64,000 nucleotides of DNA. It comes from an uncultured Eggerthellaceae bacterium. Lineage in GTDB: Bacteria > Actinomycetota > Coriobacteriia > Coriobacteriales > Eggerthellaceae. Under the pieces are notes generated by a model. The model had not been told where the DNA came from. It saw only the letters and a program-made list of their open reading frames with translations, and made no database searches. Position 1 is the first letter of the stretch; each line of letters begins with the position of its first letter. A program made the translations under genes and the position numbers. Location of the stretch: NCBI GenBank assembly GCA_947566075.1, contig CANOIM010000012.1:9614-73613 (forward strand), written 5' to 3'. Shown here piece after piece: positions 54,444 to 63,644 of this stretch.

Positions 54444-55374
54444 AGCTGCCCCCTTCCATGAGGTCCACGAAGTAGTCTTCAATGTCACGGCGGGTCTCGG
54501 TGAATTCCAAGATGGTCTCGTTGAAGCCGTGGAGTGCGGCGGCCACCTCGGCAGCGTTGAAGGCGCCCGAAAGGCGAATGGCTCCGTCCGGCTCCATGAG
54601 GAATCGGGCTTCCGGAAAACGGGATTCCAGCTGCGCTAGCGTGCGGGTCGGTTCGCTCGTGAGGATGCGCAGGTTCTCTCCGCACTCCGCCAGAACCTCT
54701 TCCGCAGTCATCTCCCGCACCAAGCGCCCGTTCGCAATGACCCCATAGCGGGTGACCATGCGGTCCAGCTGGTCAAGCACATGAGAGCTGATCATAACGG
54801 TGACGCCGAAGGACTGGTTGAGCCTCAGGATGAGCGTGCGGAGGGCCCGGGTGCCCTCAGGGTCAAGGCCGTTGAAAGGCTCGTCCAGCAACAGGAGGTC
54901 GGGGGATCCCAAGAGCGCCAGGCCAATGCCCAGCCGTTGCTTCATGCCTTGGGAGAAGCGCTTGGACCGTTTCTTGCCTGCCGCTTCCAGCCCCACCAGG
55001 CGCAGCACTTCTTGACAGCGGGGTTTCGCATCAGCGATGCCTATTGCCAGGGCCTTCGCCATGAGATTGTCGAAGGCGGAGAGGTCAGGCAGCAGGCCGG
55101 GGCTTTCGATGAGCGCCCCGATGCGCCGGGCTCCCCGCAAGGTAGTCGGCTCTAAGGGCTGCCCTCCCGCGTCTAAGGGGCTGCCGAAGAGCAGCACCTC
55201 TCCAGACGTAGGCGTGACCAAAGAATCTATCATCTTCATGACCGTGGATTTGCCAGCGCCGTTCTTTCCCACGAAGCCGTAGATATCACCCGCTTCCACA
55301 TGAAGGGCCAGGTCATCCACCACCGGCCTGCGCCCATAGACCTTCGTGAGCGCACGAGTCTCAATTGCGTACAT
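54427..55374 (-). CDS. ABC transporter ATPase (antimicrobial peptide-type)
   Basis: 315 residues. Seen: Walker A GFVGKNGAGKSTVMKMI, signature FSQGMKQRLGIGLALLG, Walker B LLLLDEPFNGLDPEG and switch His in MISSHVLDQLDRM. The C-terminal 80-residue extension resembles that of lantibiotic/bacitracin immunity ATPases (BcrA/NukF group). It is encoded 78 bp after the response regulator and overlaps the permease gene. Confidence 0.93.
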   Translation of the reverse strand: MYAIETRALTKVYGRRPVVDDLALHVEAGDIYGFVGKNGAGKSTVMKMIDSLVTPTSGEVLLFGSPLDAGGQPLEPTTLRGARRIGALIESPGLLPDLSAFDNLMAKALAIGIADAKPRCQEVLRLVGLEAAGKKRSKRFSQGMKQRLGIGLALLGSPDLLLLDEPFNGLDPEGTRALRTLILRLNQSFGVTVMISSHVLDQLDRMVTRYGVIANGRLVREMTAEEVLAECGENLRILTSEPTRTLAQLESRFPEARFLMEPDGAIRLSGAFNAAEVAAALHGFNETILEFTETRRDIEDYFVDLMEGGSYVQPA

Positions 55375-55452
55375 GGCGTTCCTTTCTCGTTCGCCGCGGA
55401 CTCTACGCCTCTGAGTATGAAAAGCAGGCCTTGGGATAGCTTTGGGAAACCT

Positions 55453-56151
55453 TTAAGAAAGCTTGAAGCCGATGCCCCACACCGTTTCAAGGTAGCTATC
55501 CGTGCCGCTCGGGCGCAGCTTCGCGCGCAGGTTGGAGATGTGCGCCGCCACGGTGCCGTCCTGGGCCGCGTAAGGCTCGTTCCAAGTATGCTCATAGAGT
55601 GCTTGCTTGGTGAAGACCTGTCCCGGGTGGGACATGAGCAGTTCTAGCATGGCGAATTCAGTGCGGGTGAGCGGGACTTCCTGGCCTTGGATGGCGAAGG
55701 TGTGCGTTGCGGGATCAAGCTGCCAGGTGCGGAAGGCAAGCGAAGCTGATGGGGTGGCGCTCTTCGGGATCGGTGCCGTGCGGCGGAGCTGCACTTGGAC
55801 GCGGGCGGTAAGCTCATCCAGATCAAAGGGCTTGGCCAGGTAGTCATCGGCTCCCAACTGCAGAAGATCCACCTTGTCAGCGGTGGCGGTGCGGGCCGAT
55901 ATGACGATGATGGGGAGCGCTGGATTCTGCTGACGGATGAGCCCGACCACCTCTTCGCCCATCATCCCCGGCAGCATGAGGTCAGTGATGACCAGGTGGA
56001 AACGCTGAGCGCTCAGGGCAAGCTGGGCTTCGGTGCCCGAGAAGGCCGGAGCAATCTGATAGCCCTCTTTGTGCAGACGTGTGCACACAATATCATTGAT
56101 GGCAGCGTCATCTTCTACCACAAGGATGCATATAGGGTTTTCGGGTTCCAT
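55453..56151 (-). CDS. OmpR-family response regulator
   Basis: 232 residues from an ATG at 56151. Seen: a receiver domain with LVVEDDAAIND, phospho-acceptor Asp in LVITDLMLPGMMG, ISARTATADKV and LAKPFDLDEL, then a winged-helix DNA-binding domain (LTRTEFAMLELLMSHPGQVF, TVAAHISNLRAKLR, VWGIGFKL). It is the first gene of the regulator-ATPase-permease-kinase set and probably controls that operon. An in-frame TTG further upstream lies at repeat P6 and is less likely. Confidence 0.93.
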   Translation of the reverse strand: MEPENPICILVVEDDAAINDIVCTRLHKEGYQIAPAFSGTEAQLALSAQRFHLVITDLMLPGMMGEEVVGLIRQQNPALPIIVISARTATADKVDLLQLGADDYLAKPFDLDELTARVQVQLRRTAPIPKSATPSASLAFRTWQLDPATHTFAIQGQEVPLTRTEFAMLELLMSHPGQVFTKQALYEHTWNEPYAAQDGTVAAHISNLRAKLRPSGTDSYLETVWGIGFKLS

Positions 56152-56168
56152 ACCTGAGATTCTACTCG

Positions 56169-56250
56169 AAAGGGACAACGGGGACGTAGGCTATTGTCCT
56201 GTCTTCCGATCGGAAGACAGGACAATAGCCTACGTCCCCGTTGTCCCTTT
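56169..56250. repeat. Family P palindromic repeat, copy P6 (short-loop form)
   Basis: Perfect long arms with a short loop (CTTCCGATCGGAAG). This is the only copy between divergent genes, just upstream of the response regulator start. Confidence 0.9.
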
Positions 56251-56359
56251 AGCGGTCGCGTAACTTCATCATCTTCCCTACAGCTGCCCTTCTGACCTCC
56301 CCTTCGCCGCGCTGAGCGCGCAGAATGCTGACCGTACGCGAACCCAAGGAGGCACCCTC

Positions 56360-57784
56360 ATGGCTTTGACCGCAGCTTACATCGTTCCCCATCCGCCGCT
56401 GGCAGTGCCCCAGGTGGGGCGCGGCCAGGAACGCGCCATTCAGGCTACGCTGGATGGCTACGCCACGGTAGCTCAGCGTATTGCCGCCCAAGCACCGGAC
56501 GCCATCGTCATCATCAGCCCGCACACGGCCTACTATGCAGACTGGATCTTCTTCGCAGGCGGCTCGGAGGCCGAAGGCAACCTGGGTCAGTTCGGTGCGC
56601 CGGATGTGCGCATCCACCTGACCTATGACGTTGACTTCCGCAGCGCATTGGAGCGGGCGGCCCGCAGTCGGAACATCCCAGCGGGTGCCACAGACAGTCA
56701 CGGCAAGCTGCTGGACCATGGCATGCTGGTGCCGCTGTATTTCCTTGATCAGGCGTACCCTTCCAGCCGCTACCAGGCTGTTTCCATCGGCGGTTCGGCC
56801 CTGCCCCGGGCCACGTTGTTGGAGTTCGGCCGCTGCATCGCGTCCGTGGCGGAGGCCTTGGACCGGAAATGCGTTCTACTGGTCAGCGGTGATCTGTCCC
56901 ACAAGCTCAAGGAAGACGGCCCCTACGGGTTCCATCCGGCGGCTCCGGAATTCGACCGCCGGTTCACTCAGATCGTGGAGTCAGGCAACCTGAACCAGTT
57001 CGCCACCTTGGACGCTGACCTGTGTGAGAATGCTGCGGAGTGCGGCCTCTCTGGCTTCGTGATGATGGCGGGTGCCCTGAGCCAAGCCCACGAAGAGCGG
57101 GGCGCCACGTTCTCCTCTGAGCTCATCTCCTACGAGGGTCCCTTCGGCGTGGGCTACGGGGTTGCGGCGTTCGAAGAGCAGCCAGCCCCTAACGGGGGTC
57201 ATGGCGAAAGCGCTCAGAAAGAAGCTGGCGAAGGGGCTCGCATCCAGCAGAGTTCGGAAGCTGATCGCTTCAGCGAAGACCCCTTGGTCGATCTGGCCTA
57301 CCGCACGGTGAACCTCTACGTGCGCGAAGGGCGCACACCCGAACCGCCGCCGCTGGATGATAGTCTGCCGAAGGCGGCGGGCTGCTTCGTCTCCATCCAT
57401 CTGAAGGGCACGGACGAACTGCGTGGCTGCATCGGCACCATCCAGCCCACCTGCGCCAGTCTGGCTGAAGAGGTCATCCAGAACGCCGTGTCTGCCTCCA
57501 CGCGAGACCCGCGTTTCCCGCCCATCAGCCCGGCGGAGCTGCCGCAGCTCAGCATCAACGTTGACGTGCTCTTCCCGCCTGAGCCTGCCACGGTGGCAGA
57601 CCTGGACGCGGAGCGCTACGGTGTCATCGTGACCCAAGGGTTCAAGCGCGGCCTGTTGCTGCCTGACTTGGAGGGGGTAGACACCCCCGAACAGCAGCTC
57701 TCCATCGCCTGCGCCAAAGCGGGCATCAGCCAGTTCGGACCTGATGTGGCATTGGAGCGCTTCGAGGTGGTGCGGCACACATGA
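56360..57784 (+). CDS. AmmeMemoRadiSam system fusion: LigB-like domain plus AMMECR1 domain
   Basis: 474 residues, AAGGAGG upstream. The N-terminal roughly 270 residues match the class III extradiol dioxygenase LigB/Memo-like fold ([56 protein letters not shown]). The C-terminal 170 residues are an AMMECR1 domain with the hallmark [10 protein letters not shown]. The pair forms part of the widespread AmmeMemoRadiSam system, whose reaction is uncertain. The next gene, overlapping by 4 bp, is the radical SAM partner. Confidence 0.92.
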   Translation: MALTAAYIVPHPPLAVPQVGRGQERAIQATLDGYATVAQRIAAQAPDAIVIISPHTAYYADWIFFAGGSEAEGNLGQFGAPDVRIHLTYDVDFRSALERAARSRNIPAGATDSHGKLLDHGMLVPLYFLDQAYPSSRYQAVSIGGSALPRATLLEFGRCIASVAEALDRKCVLLVSGDLSHKLKEDGPYGFHPAAPEFDRRFTQIVESGNLNQFATLDADLCENAAECGLSGFVMMAGALSQAHEERGATFSSELISYEGPFGVGYGVAAFEEQPAPNGGHGESAQKEAGEGARIQQSSEADRFSEDPLVDLAYRTVNLYVREGRTPEPPPLDDSLPKAAGCFVSIHLKGTDELRGCIGTIQPTCASLAEEVIQNAVSASTRDPRFPPISPAELPQLSINVDVLFPPEPATVADLDAERYGVIVTQGFKRGLLLPDLEGVDTPEQQLSIACAKAGISQFGPDVALERFEVVRHT

Positions 57785-58656
57785 GTCCGGAAACGCCTTC
57801 AGCGGGAGCGCCAGCAACCCTTCAGTGCACCGTGTGCCCCCACCAGTGCGTTCTTCGCGAAGGGGCCGTGGGGCTCTGCGGAGCGCGCGGGAATGAAGTG
57901 GGGCGCGCCGTCAGCGTGAATTATGGCGAAGCGTCCTCCTTGGCGCTGGATCCTATCGAAAAGAAGCCCCTGGCCCGGTTCCACCCAGGGGCGAAGATCC
58001 TCTCCTACGGCAGCTTCGGCTGCAACATGAGCTGCGCTTTCTGCCAGAATGCCAGCATCTCCCAGGTGCGCGTCTGTGGCCACCCGCAAACGGTCTTCGT
58101 GTCCCCCGAAGAGCTGGCGGTCAAAGCCCAGGAGCTGCTGGACATGGGGAACATCGGCGTGGCCCTCACCTACAACGAGCCGCTGATCGCCCCCGAATTC
58201 CTGATGGACACCGGCCGCTTGTTGAAGGAGGCGGGGCTGGTCCTCTGTGTGGTGACCAACGGCTATGCGAATGCACCGGTGTTCGACGAAGCCTGCCGGG
58301 TGACCAGCGCCATGAACATAGACCTCAAATGCTTCACGGAGGAGGGGTACCGGAAAATGGGTGCACCGGACGGGCTGGCCGTGGTGAAGCGGAATATCCA
58401 AGCGGCCCACGAAACGGGCGTCCATGTGGAGCTCACCACGTTGGTGGCGCCAGGCATCTCCGATGACGAAGAGGCCTTCCGCGAAGAGGTGGCCTGGATA
58501 GCCACCATCTCACCGGACATCCCGCTGCACCTTTCGCGGTTCTTCCCCACCTACCGCATGACAGATGCCGCGCCCACCAGCCTCAGCCTCCTCCAGCGTT
58601 TCCAAGCCATTGCGAATGAGCACCTGACCTATGTGTACCTGGGCAACGTGGGATAG
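57781..58656 (+). CDS. amrS: AmmeMemoRadiSam system radical SAM enzyme
   Basis: 291 residues, ATGA overlap with the upstream fusion gene. Seen: two N-terminal Cys pairs ([22 protein letters not shown]), the cluster motif [17 protein letters not shown] (CxxxCxxC), [28 protein letters not shown] and [10 protein letters not shown]. It belongs to the pyruvate formate-lyase-activating-enzyme-like radical SAM group. Its stop codon touches repeat P7. Confidence 0.94.
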   Translation: MSPETPSAGAPATLQCTVCPHQCVLREGAVGLCGARGNEVGRAVSVNYGEASSLALDPIEKKPLARFHPGAKILSYGSFGCNMSCAFCQNASISQVRVCGHPQTVFVSPEELAVKAQELLDMGNIGVALTYNEPLIAPEFLMDTGRLLKEAGLVLCVVTNGYANAPVFDEACRVTSAMNIDLKCFTEEGYRKMGAPDGLAVVKRNIQAAHETGVHVELTTLVAPGISDDEEAFREEVAWIATISPDIPLHLSRFFPTYRMTDAAPTSLSLLQRFQAIANEHLTYVYLGNVG

Positions 58657-58763
58657 GGGGACAACGGGGACGTAGGCTATTGTCCTGGTTCCCGATAGCA
58701 GTAACTGAGCTGACAAGCCTCTTTGGGGAAACAGGACAATAGCCTACGTCCCCGTTGTCCCCC
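58656..58763. repeat. Family P palindromic repeat, copy P7
   Basis: Full-length form with GGGGG/CCCCC outer ends and the conserved centre (CAAGCCTCTTTGGG). It lies between two co-directional genes. Confidence 0.9.
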
Positions 58764-58844
58764 TATCCATCCCGTGACAAATCGTCGGGTCTTGCTGGGC
58801 GGGTGGTACCATGTTCCGAAGCGCCCTCAGACCGAAGGAGCCCG

Positions 58845-59795
58845 GTGACCGCCAGCCAGCAACCAGAGAAGCAGCATCAGCCTCATAAGCAGCAGGCTAC
58901 GCGCAAGCCCTCCGGCCTTTCGAAGCGCCTGCGCATGCTAGACAGTTCGGAATTCAAGCGCCAGACCTTCTATGCCCTAGAGAACATCCGTCGGGGGAAC
59001 TGGATAGCGCGGATCTGCGGCGTCTTTCTCTTCGTGCTCATCTTGGCCAATGCGGTGCTCGTATTCTTCTCGGCGCAAACAGGCCTGGATCCCATCTCCG
59101 AAGACATCGTCCAATCCATCTTCGTCTTCTCTACGGTCTGCTTCTTCGTAGAATACCTTGCGCGCATCTGGATCGCTGATCTAGCATTCGGCAACTGTAC
59201 GCGCCTCCAAGCGCGGTTGAAGTACATCTTCTCGCCCATGGGAGTCATCGACCTGCTCTCCTTCGCGCCCAACATCCTCTCGTGGTTCCTTCCCGTCACC
59301 CAGGCGCTCATCAACGCCATAGGGGTGCTGCGCCTTATCCGTCTGGTGAAGGTGACCCGCTACATGCGGGGCTTTCGAACCATCGGGCGCGTTCTCCGCA
59401 AGCACTACCGTGAGATCGTGGCCGCCTTCCTGGTCATTGGCTTGCTCATCATCGTGGCCAGCGTGGTCATGTATGAGGTGGAACACGAAGCCCAGCCCGA
59501 CCAGTTCAACAGCCTCTTCCAAGGGGTCTGGTGGGCCGTGGAAACGGTGACGGGCACGGGTTACGGGGATATCGTTCCCATCACCACCCTGGGGAAGGCC
59601 ATCGGCATGGTCATCATGCTGCTGGCTCTGGCTTTGGTGGCCATTCCCGGCGGCATCTTCTCAGCTGGGTTCGTGGCTGAATATCAGAACGCTGACCTGC
59701 GGAAGATCGAACGCGGCGTGCGGAACACCTCCCATCACACCGAAGAAACCTCCAACGAGATCAAGGAACAGGACGAAGATCGCCTAGTGAAGTAG
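58845..59795 (+). CDS. Voltage-gated-like potassium channel (Kv fold, six helices)
   Basis: 316 residues from a GTG at 58845 with AAGGAG 4 nt upstream; the frame extends further into repeat P7. Seen: a basic/Gln-rich N-tail, S1-S3 helices (VFLFVLILANAVLVFF, FVFSTVCFFVEYLARIWIAD), an S4-like helix with spaced Arg/Lys (VLRLIRLVKVTRYMRG), S5, pore helix WWAVETVT and filter GTGYGD, S6 and an acidic tail. The filter differs from the usual TVGYGD: Thr75 and Val76 of KcsA align with Gly and Thr. It is followed by iorAB. Confidence 0.88.
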   Translation: MTASQQPEKQHQPHKQQATRKPSGLSKRLRMLDSSEFKRQTFYALENIRRGNWIARICGVFLFVLILANAVLVFFSAQTGLDPISEDIVQSIFVFSTVCFFVEYLARIWIADLAFGNCTRLQARLKYIFSPMGVIDLLSFAPNILSWFLPVTQALINAIGVLRLIRLVKVTRYMRGFRTIGRVLRKHYREIVAAFLVIGLLIIVASVVMYEVEHEAQPDQFNSLFQGVWWAVETVTGTGYGDIVPITTLGKAIGMVIMLLALALVAIPGGIFSAGFVAEYQNADLRKIERGVRNTSHHTEETSNEIKEQDEDRLVK

Positions 59796-59853
59796 AATCT
59801 CCCCTATCACAGATCACATTCAAAACGGCACGATCCTCAGCAGGGAAGGGCGC

Positions 59854-62800
59854 ATGGCAAGACGGTTCCTCATGGGCAATGAAGCGTTCGCACACGCGGC
59901 GCTCAAAGCGGGTTGCGGCCTGTTCGCGGGCTACCCGGGCACGCCCTCCTCTGAGGTGATAGAGACCGTGGCGCGTTTGCACAAGGATGGTGTGGCGAAG
60001 GGGATCCACGTGGAGTGGTCCACGAACGAGAAAGCGGCCCTAGAGGTGGCGGCTGCCTCGGCGCTTTCTGGCGTGCGGTCACTGGTCACCTGCAAGCAGG
60101 TGGGCCTGAACGTGGCATCGGATGCCCTCATGTCCCTGAACTACCTGGGCGTCAAAGGCGGCTTGGTCATCCTGGTGGCCGATGACCCGGGTCCCATCTC
60201 CAGCCAGACGGAACAGGACACGCGTCGCTTCGCTGCTTTCGCGAAGGTGCCAGTGCTTGACCCAGCCACGCCCGAACAGGGCGCGGAGATGATCATCCAA
60301 GCCTTCGCGCTGTCTGAGCGCTACCATACGCCAGTCATCTTCCGGCCTACTACCCGCATCGATCACGCTTCCACCTTCTTCGAATTCCCCAGCCAGACTG
60401 AGCCAAAACCGGCTCAGGGCGGCGGCTTCCAGCGTGACCCAGAGGAATACGTCATCTTCCCGCCGCGGGCGTTCCAAGCTCACGGAGAGATCAACGAGCG
60501 CCTGCGCGCCATCGCCTTCGACTACACGTTCACGCCGGAATTGGCGGAGTTCAACCAGCTCTTCGCCAGCGTGGGCGGCGGTCCGCTCATCCGCGTGCCC
60601 GGCGAAGAGCAGATGGAAGCGAATCTGCCTCCCGCGAAGCTGGGTATCGTCTGCGGGGGCGTTTCCACCCAGTACGCCCGAGAAGCGCTCCAGCTCTTGC
60701 AGCAGCAAGCCACGGCTGCCGGGCGTGAGCTGCCACCGGTGCGCCTGTTGCAACTGGGCACTCCCTATCCGTTCCCGCACCGCACGGCCAGCCGCGCGCT
60801 CAAGGACCTGACCGATGTCCTGGTCCTGGAGGAGCTTGACAGCGTCATCGAAGAAGAGCTTCAGAAGATGGCCAGCATCAGCTTCCTCTGGCCGCGCATC
60901 CATGGCAAGCTGACCGACGACGCGAACGCTCGGGGTGAGAACTCCACCGAAGACGCCCTGGGGCGCATCTCGGCTTTCTTCGCTAAGTGCGCAGGCCTAG
61001 CGGGGCCCGAAGAGAGGGCGGCGCAAGAGGCGGCCCAAGAAGGGGTGGCAACGGAGTCAGCAGAGGGAATGCCGCAGCCCTCGTCTGCGTCTTCCCAAGA
61101 CCTATCCATCTTCCACTATCCCGGCCCCCTGCCCGCGCGCCCGGCCGTGCTCTGCGCCGGATGCCCCCACCGGGCCTCATTCCTGGCTGTCAAGCGTGCC
61201 CTCAAGCAGCTTGACATCCCGCGAGATGATGCTGTCTTCTGCGGGGACATTGGCTGCTACACCCTGGGCAACGCGGCACCTCTGGACGCGGTGGACACCT
61301 GCCTCTGCATGGGCGGCGGCATCACCATGGCCCAGGGCATCTCTGCGGTGAACGCAGGGAAGAAGGCCATCGCCTTCGTGGGAGATTCCACGTTCTTCGC
61401 CTCCGGCATCACCGGAGTGGTGAACGCGGCGTACAACAACCATGACGTCACCGTCTGCGTGCTTGACAATTCCACCACAGCCATGACGGGCATGCAGCCG
61501 CACCCTGGCACGGGCCTCACGCTCATGGGTGATGAGAACCAGCCGGTGAGCATCAAGGCCCTGTTGGAGGCGGCGAACATCACCTCTATCGTGGAAGTGG
61601 ATCCCTTGCAGCCCGAGGCGGCCGAAGAGTTGGTGGCCCAGGCCTTGGCCTTCGAAGGCCCTTCAGCGGTCATCTTCCAAAGCCCTTGCATCTGGACGAA
61701 GCCCTTCGGCATCCCGGCGAAGGTGAGCACGGCCCAGTGCACCGGGTGCAAGAAGTGCATCACCCAGACGGGCTGTCCGGCCATCGGGTTCAGCCCCGAT
61801 GCCCATGGCCCCAAGAGCGGGCGACGCGGTCAGGCGGTGATAGACCGTACCCAATGCACGGGGTGTGGCCTTTGCCTGCCGGTGTGCCCCACCCACGCCA
61901 TCGCCCTCACTCCTGAGGTGGAACCCAAGCCCGTTCGCCAGAGCCGCCTGAACCGTACGGCTGCTCCTTCGGAAGGCGAAGGCCTGGGAGAGCCCGTGGC
62001 GGAGCGCCTGCGGAACGAAGAGCGGGACGCAGATGCAGGCGAAGAGGTCCGGGATCAGGCGGGCGAAGGCCTGGCCGAAGAAGCAACCGAAGAGCAGGGA
62101 AGCGCTCAACCAGACCTGCCCTTTGATCTGGACCAGGAAGGGTTCAGCCTTCTGGCTCCTCTCTACGGGACCTACGATGACTTCGAAGACGATGACCTTT
62201 ACGATGACATGATCGGCACGTCTCGGAGGCGCTCCTATGGCGGCAGGCGCCGGGAGAAGGGCCAGCGTCGCTACTTCATGAAAGAGCCCAGCCAACGAGG
62301 GGTTCCCGCTGAGCGCTTCGTGAAGACGTCAGCAGGGGAGGCCTCTCAAACCACCCAGATAGAGCTCACGGCTCCGCCCGCGCTGCAACCTTCAGCGTTC
62401 CAGGCGGAGGTCTTGGCCTCAGTGGATGCGGCTGTTGACGAAGAAGATGACGAAGGGAAGCCATCCCAACCGCGGCGGTCCAAGGGCCCTGATTACGGTG
62501 GCAACAGCCAGCTCAAGCTGTCTGACTTGCTGGGCAGCGGAGATATCAGCCTGCCCGCCGATGGGGACAGCAGCCAGGGGCAGTCCGCAGCCATGGATGG
62601 TGGCAGTATCCAGATCACGCTGTCCGATGAAGAAGAGCCGCGGTCTTCGCGCCGCCTGCGGCGCGTTCGCCCCGATGAGCCAGAAGAGCAGCGGCCCGCA
62701 CAGCCGCGGGTTCCTGCCGAAGCGGAACCGGATGAGGATTCGGAGCCGCAGCCGTTGCCCAAGGCCCAGCGGTCCGTGGCGAAGCTCCCCCAGAAGCCGA

Positions 62801-62988
62801 AGCGCCCGGGGGCTCCTCGTTCGGAGGCAGCTCGTTCGGTAACATCCGCTTCGGGAACGTCCTCTTCGGGGGCACCCGCTTCGGCTGCGCCTCGGTCTGT
62901 GCGTTCCAAGTTCGCAGACTACGGGAAGGTCAAGCAGGTACGCAATGACCTGCATTCCTCTGGGTCTGGCCAAGGAGGTGCGCAATGA
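59854..62988 (+). CDS. iorA: Indolepyruvate ferredoxin oxidoreductase alpha subunit, with long C-terminal extension
   Basis: 1044 residues. It oxidises aryl pyruvates (from aromatic amino acids) to acyl-CoA with ferredoxin. Seen: N-terminal pyrimidine-binding domain (MGNEAFAHAALKAGC, FAGYPGTPSSEV), TPP-binding domain (AGCPHRASF, GDIGCYTLG, GDSTFFASG, DNSTTAMTG) and two [4Fe-4S] motifs (CTGCKKCITQTGCP, CTGCGLCLPVCP). Normal IorA ends near here (about residue 690). This one continues for about 355 residues of disordered sequence rich in Asp/Glu, Arg, Pro and Ser. It overlaps iorB by 4 bp. Confidence 0.94.
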   Translation: MARRFLMGNEAFAHAALKAGCGLFAGYPGTPSSEVIETVARLHKDGVAKGIHVEWSTNEKAALEVAAASALSGVRSLVTCKQVGLNVASDALMSLNYLGVKGGLVILVADDPGPISSQTEQDTRRFAAFAKVPVLDPATPEQGAEMIIQAFALSERYHTPVIFRPTTRIDHASTFFEFPSQTEPKPAQGGGFQRDPEEYVIFPPRAFQAHGEINERLRAIAFDYTFTPELAEFNQLFASVGGGPLIRVPGEEQMEANLPPAKLGIVCGGVSTQYAREALQLLQQQATAAGRELPPVRLLQLGTPYPFPHRTASRALKDLTDVLVLEELDSVIEEELQKMASISFLWPRIHGKLTDDANARGENSTEDALGRISAFFAKCAGLAGPEERAAQEAAQEGVATESAEGMPQPSSASSQDLSIFHYPGPLPARPAVLCAGCPHRASFLAVKRALKQLDIPRDDAVFCGDIGCYTLGNAAPLDAVDTCLCMGGGITMAQGISAVNAGKKAIAFVGDSTFFASGITGVVNAAYNNHDVTVCVLDNSTTAMTGMQPHPGTGLTLMGDENQPVSIKALLEAANITSIVEVDPLQPEAAEELVAQALAFEGPSAVIFQSPCIWTKPFGIPAKVSTAQCTGCKKCITQTGCPAIGFSPDAHGPKSGRRGQAVIDRTQCTGCGLCLPVCPTHAIALTPEVEPKPVRQSRLNRTAAPSEGEGLGEPVAERLRNEERDADAGEEVRDQAGEGLAEEATEEQGSAQPDLPFDLDQEGFSLLAPLYGTYDDFEDDDLYDDMIGTSRRRSYGGRRREKGQRRYFMKEPSQRGVPAERFVKTSAGEASQTTQIELTAPPALQPSAFQAEVLASVDAAVDEEDDEGKPSQPRRSKGPDYGGNSQLKLSDLLGSGDISLPADGDSSQGQSAAMDGGSIQITLSDEEEPRSSRRLRRVRPDEPEEQRPAQPRVPAEAEPDEDSEPQPLPKAQRSVAKLPQKPKRPGAPRSEAARSVTSASGTSSSGAPASAAPRSVRSKFADYGKVKQVRNDLHSSGSGQGGAQ

Positions 62989-63644
62989 CGAACATCCTGT
63001 TAGCGGGCGTGGGCGGCCAGGGCACGGTGCTGGCGGCGAAGCTGCTGGCTACGGCTGCGGCGAACAAAGGATGGCAGGTGCGCACGGCTGAGACCATCGG
63101 CATGGCTCAGCGCGGCGGTTCTGTGGTGTCTCACGTGCGCATGGCGGATGATGGCGGAGAGGTGTTGGCACCGCTCGTCCCGCGGGGCCAGGCTGACCTG
63201 ATCGTAGCTTTCGAGCCCGGCGAAGCCGCCCGGGCGCTGCCCTACCTTTCACGCAATGGCCTGATCGTGAGCGCCATGACCACCGTCCAGCCCGTGACCA
63301 GCGCTCTTTCCGGAGAGGCCTACAACGCTGATGACATCCTCCGAGGCATCCAAACAGAGCTGTACAACGAATCCGTGCGGTCTGCCACGGCGCGGAACCA
63401 TGGCCCTCGGCAAGGGAACCGACATCACCCGCAGCTCTTCAATGCCGAATTGGTCTGCGTAGATGACGCTTCGGCCCTGCGGCGGCTGGGGGCTTCGCGT
63501 AAGATGCTCAACACGGTGATGCTGACGGCGGCCCTCTCCAAGGGCCGGGTGCCGCTCACGGTGGATGACCTCCGGGAAGCCATCCCCCAGGTCATCAAGG
63601 AGCAGCACGTGGCTGCCAACCTCCGCGCCACCGAACTCCATTAA
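62985..63644 (+). CDS. iorB: Indolepyruvate ferredoxin oxidoreductase beta subunit
   Basis: 219 residues, ATGA overlap with iorA. Seen: the gamma-type 2-oxoacid oxidoreductase domain with ILLAGVGGQGTVLAAKLLA, ETIGMAQRGGSVVSHVRM and the C-terminal LNTVMLTAALSKGRVPL, as in IorB. It completes the enzyme used by anaerobes to ferment aromatic amino acids or make aryl-acetates. The middle of the protein has a short basic, His-rich insertion (TARNHGPRQGNRHHPQ). Confidence 0.94.
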   Translation: MTNILLAGVGGQGTVLAAKLLATAAANKGWQVRTAETIGMAQRGGSVVSHVRMADDGGEVLAPLVPRGQADLIVAFEPGEAARALPYLSRNGLIVSAMTTVQPVTSALSGEAYNADDILRGIQTELYNESVRSATARNHGPRQGNRHHPQLFNAELVCVDDASALRRLGASRKMLNTVMLTAALSKGRVPLTVDDLREAIPQVIKEQHVAANLRATELH

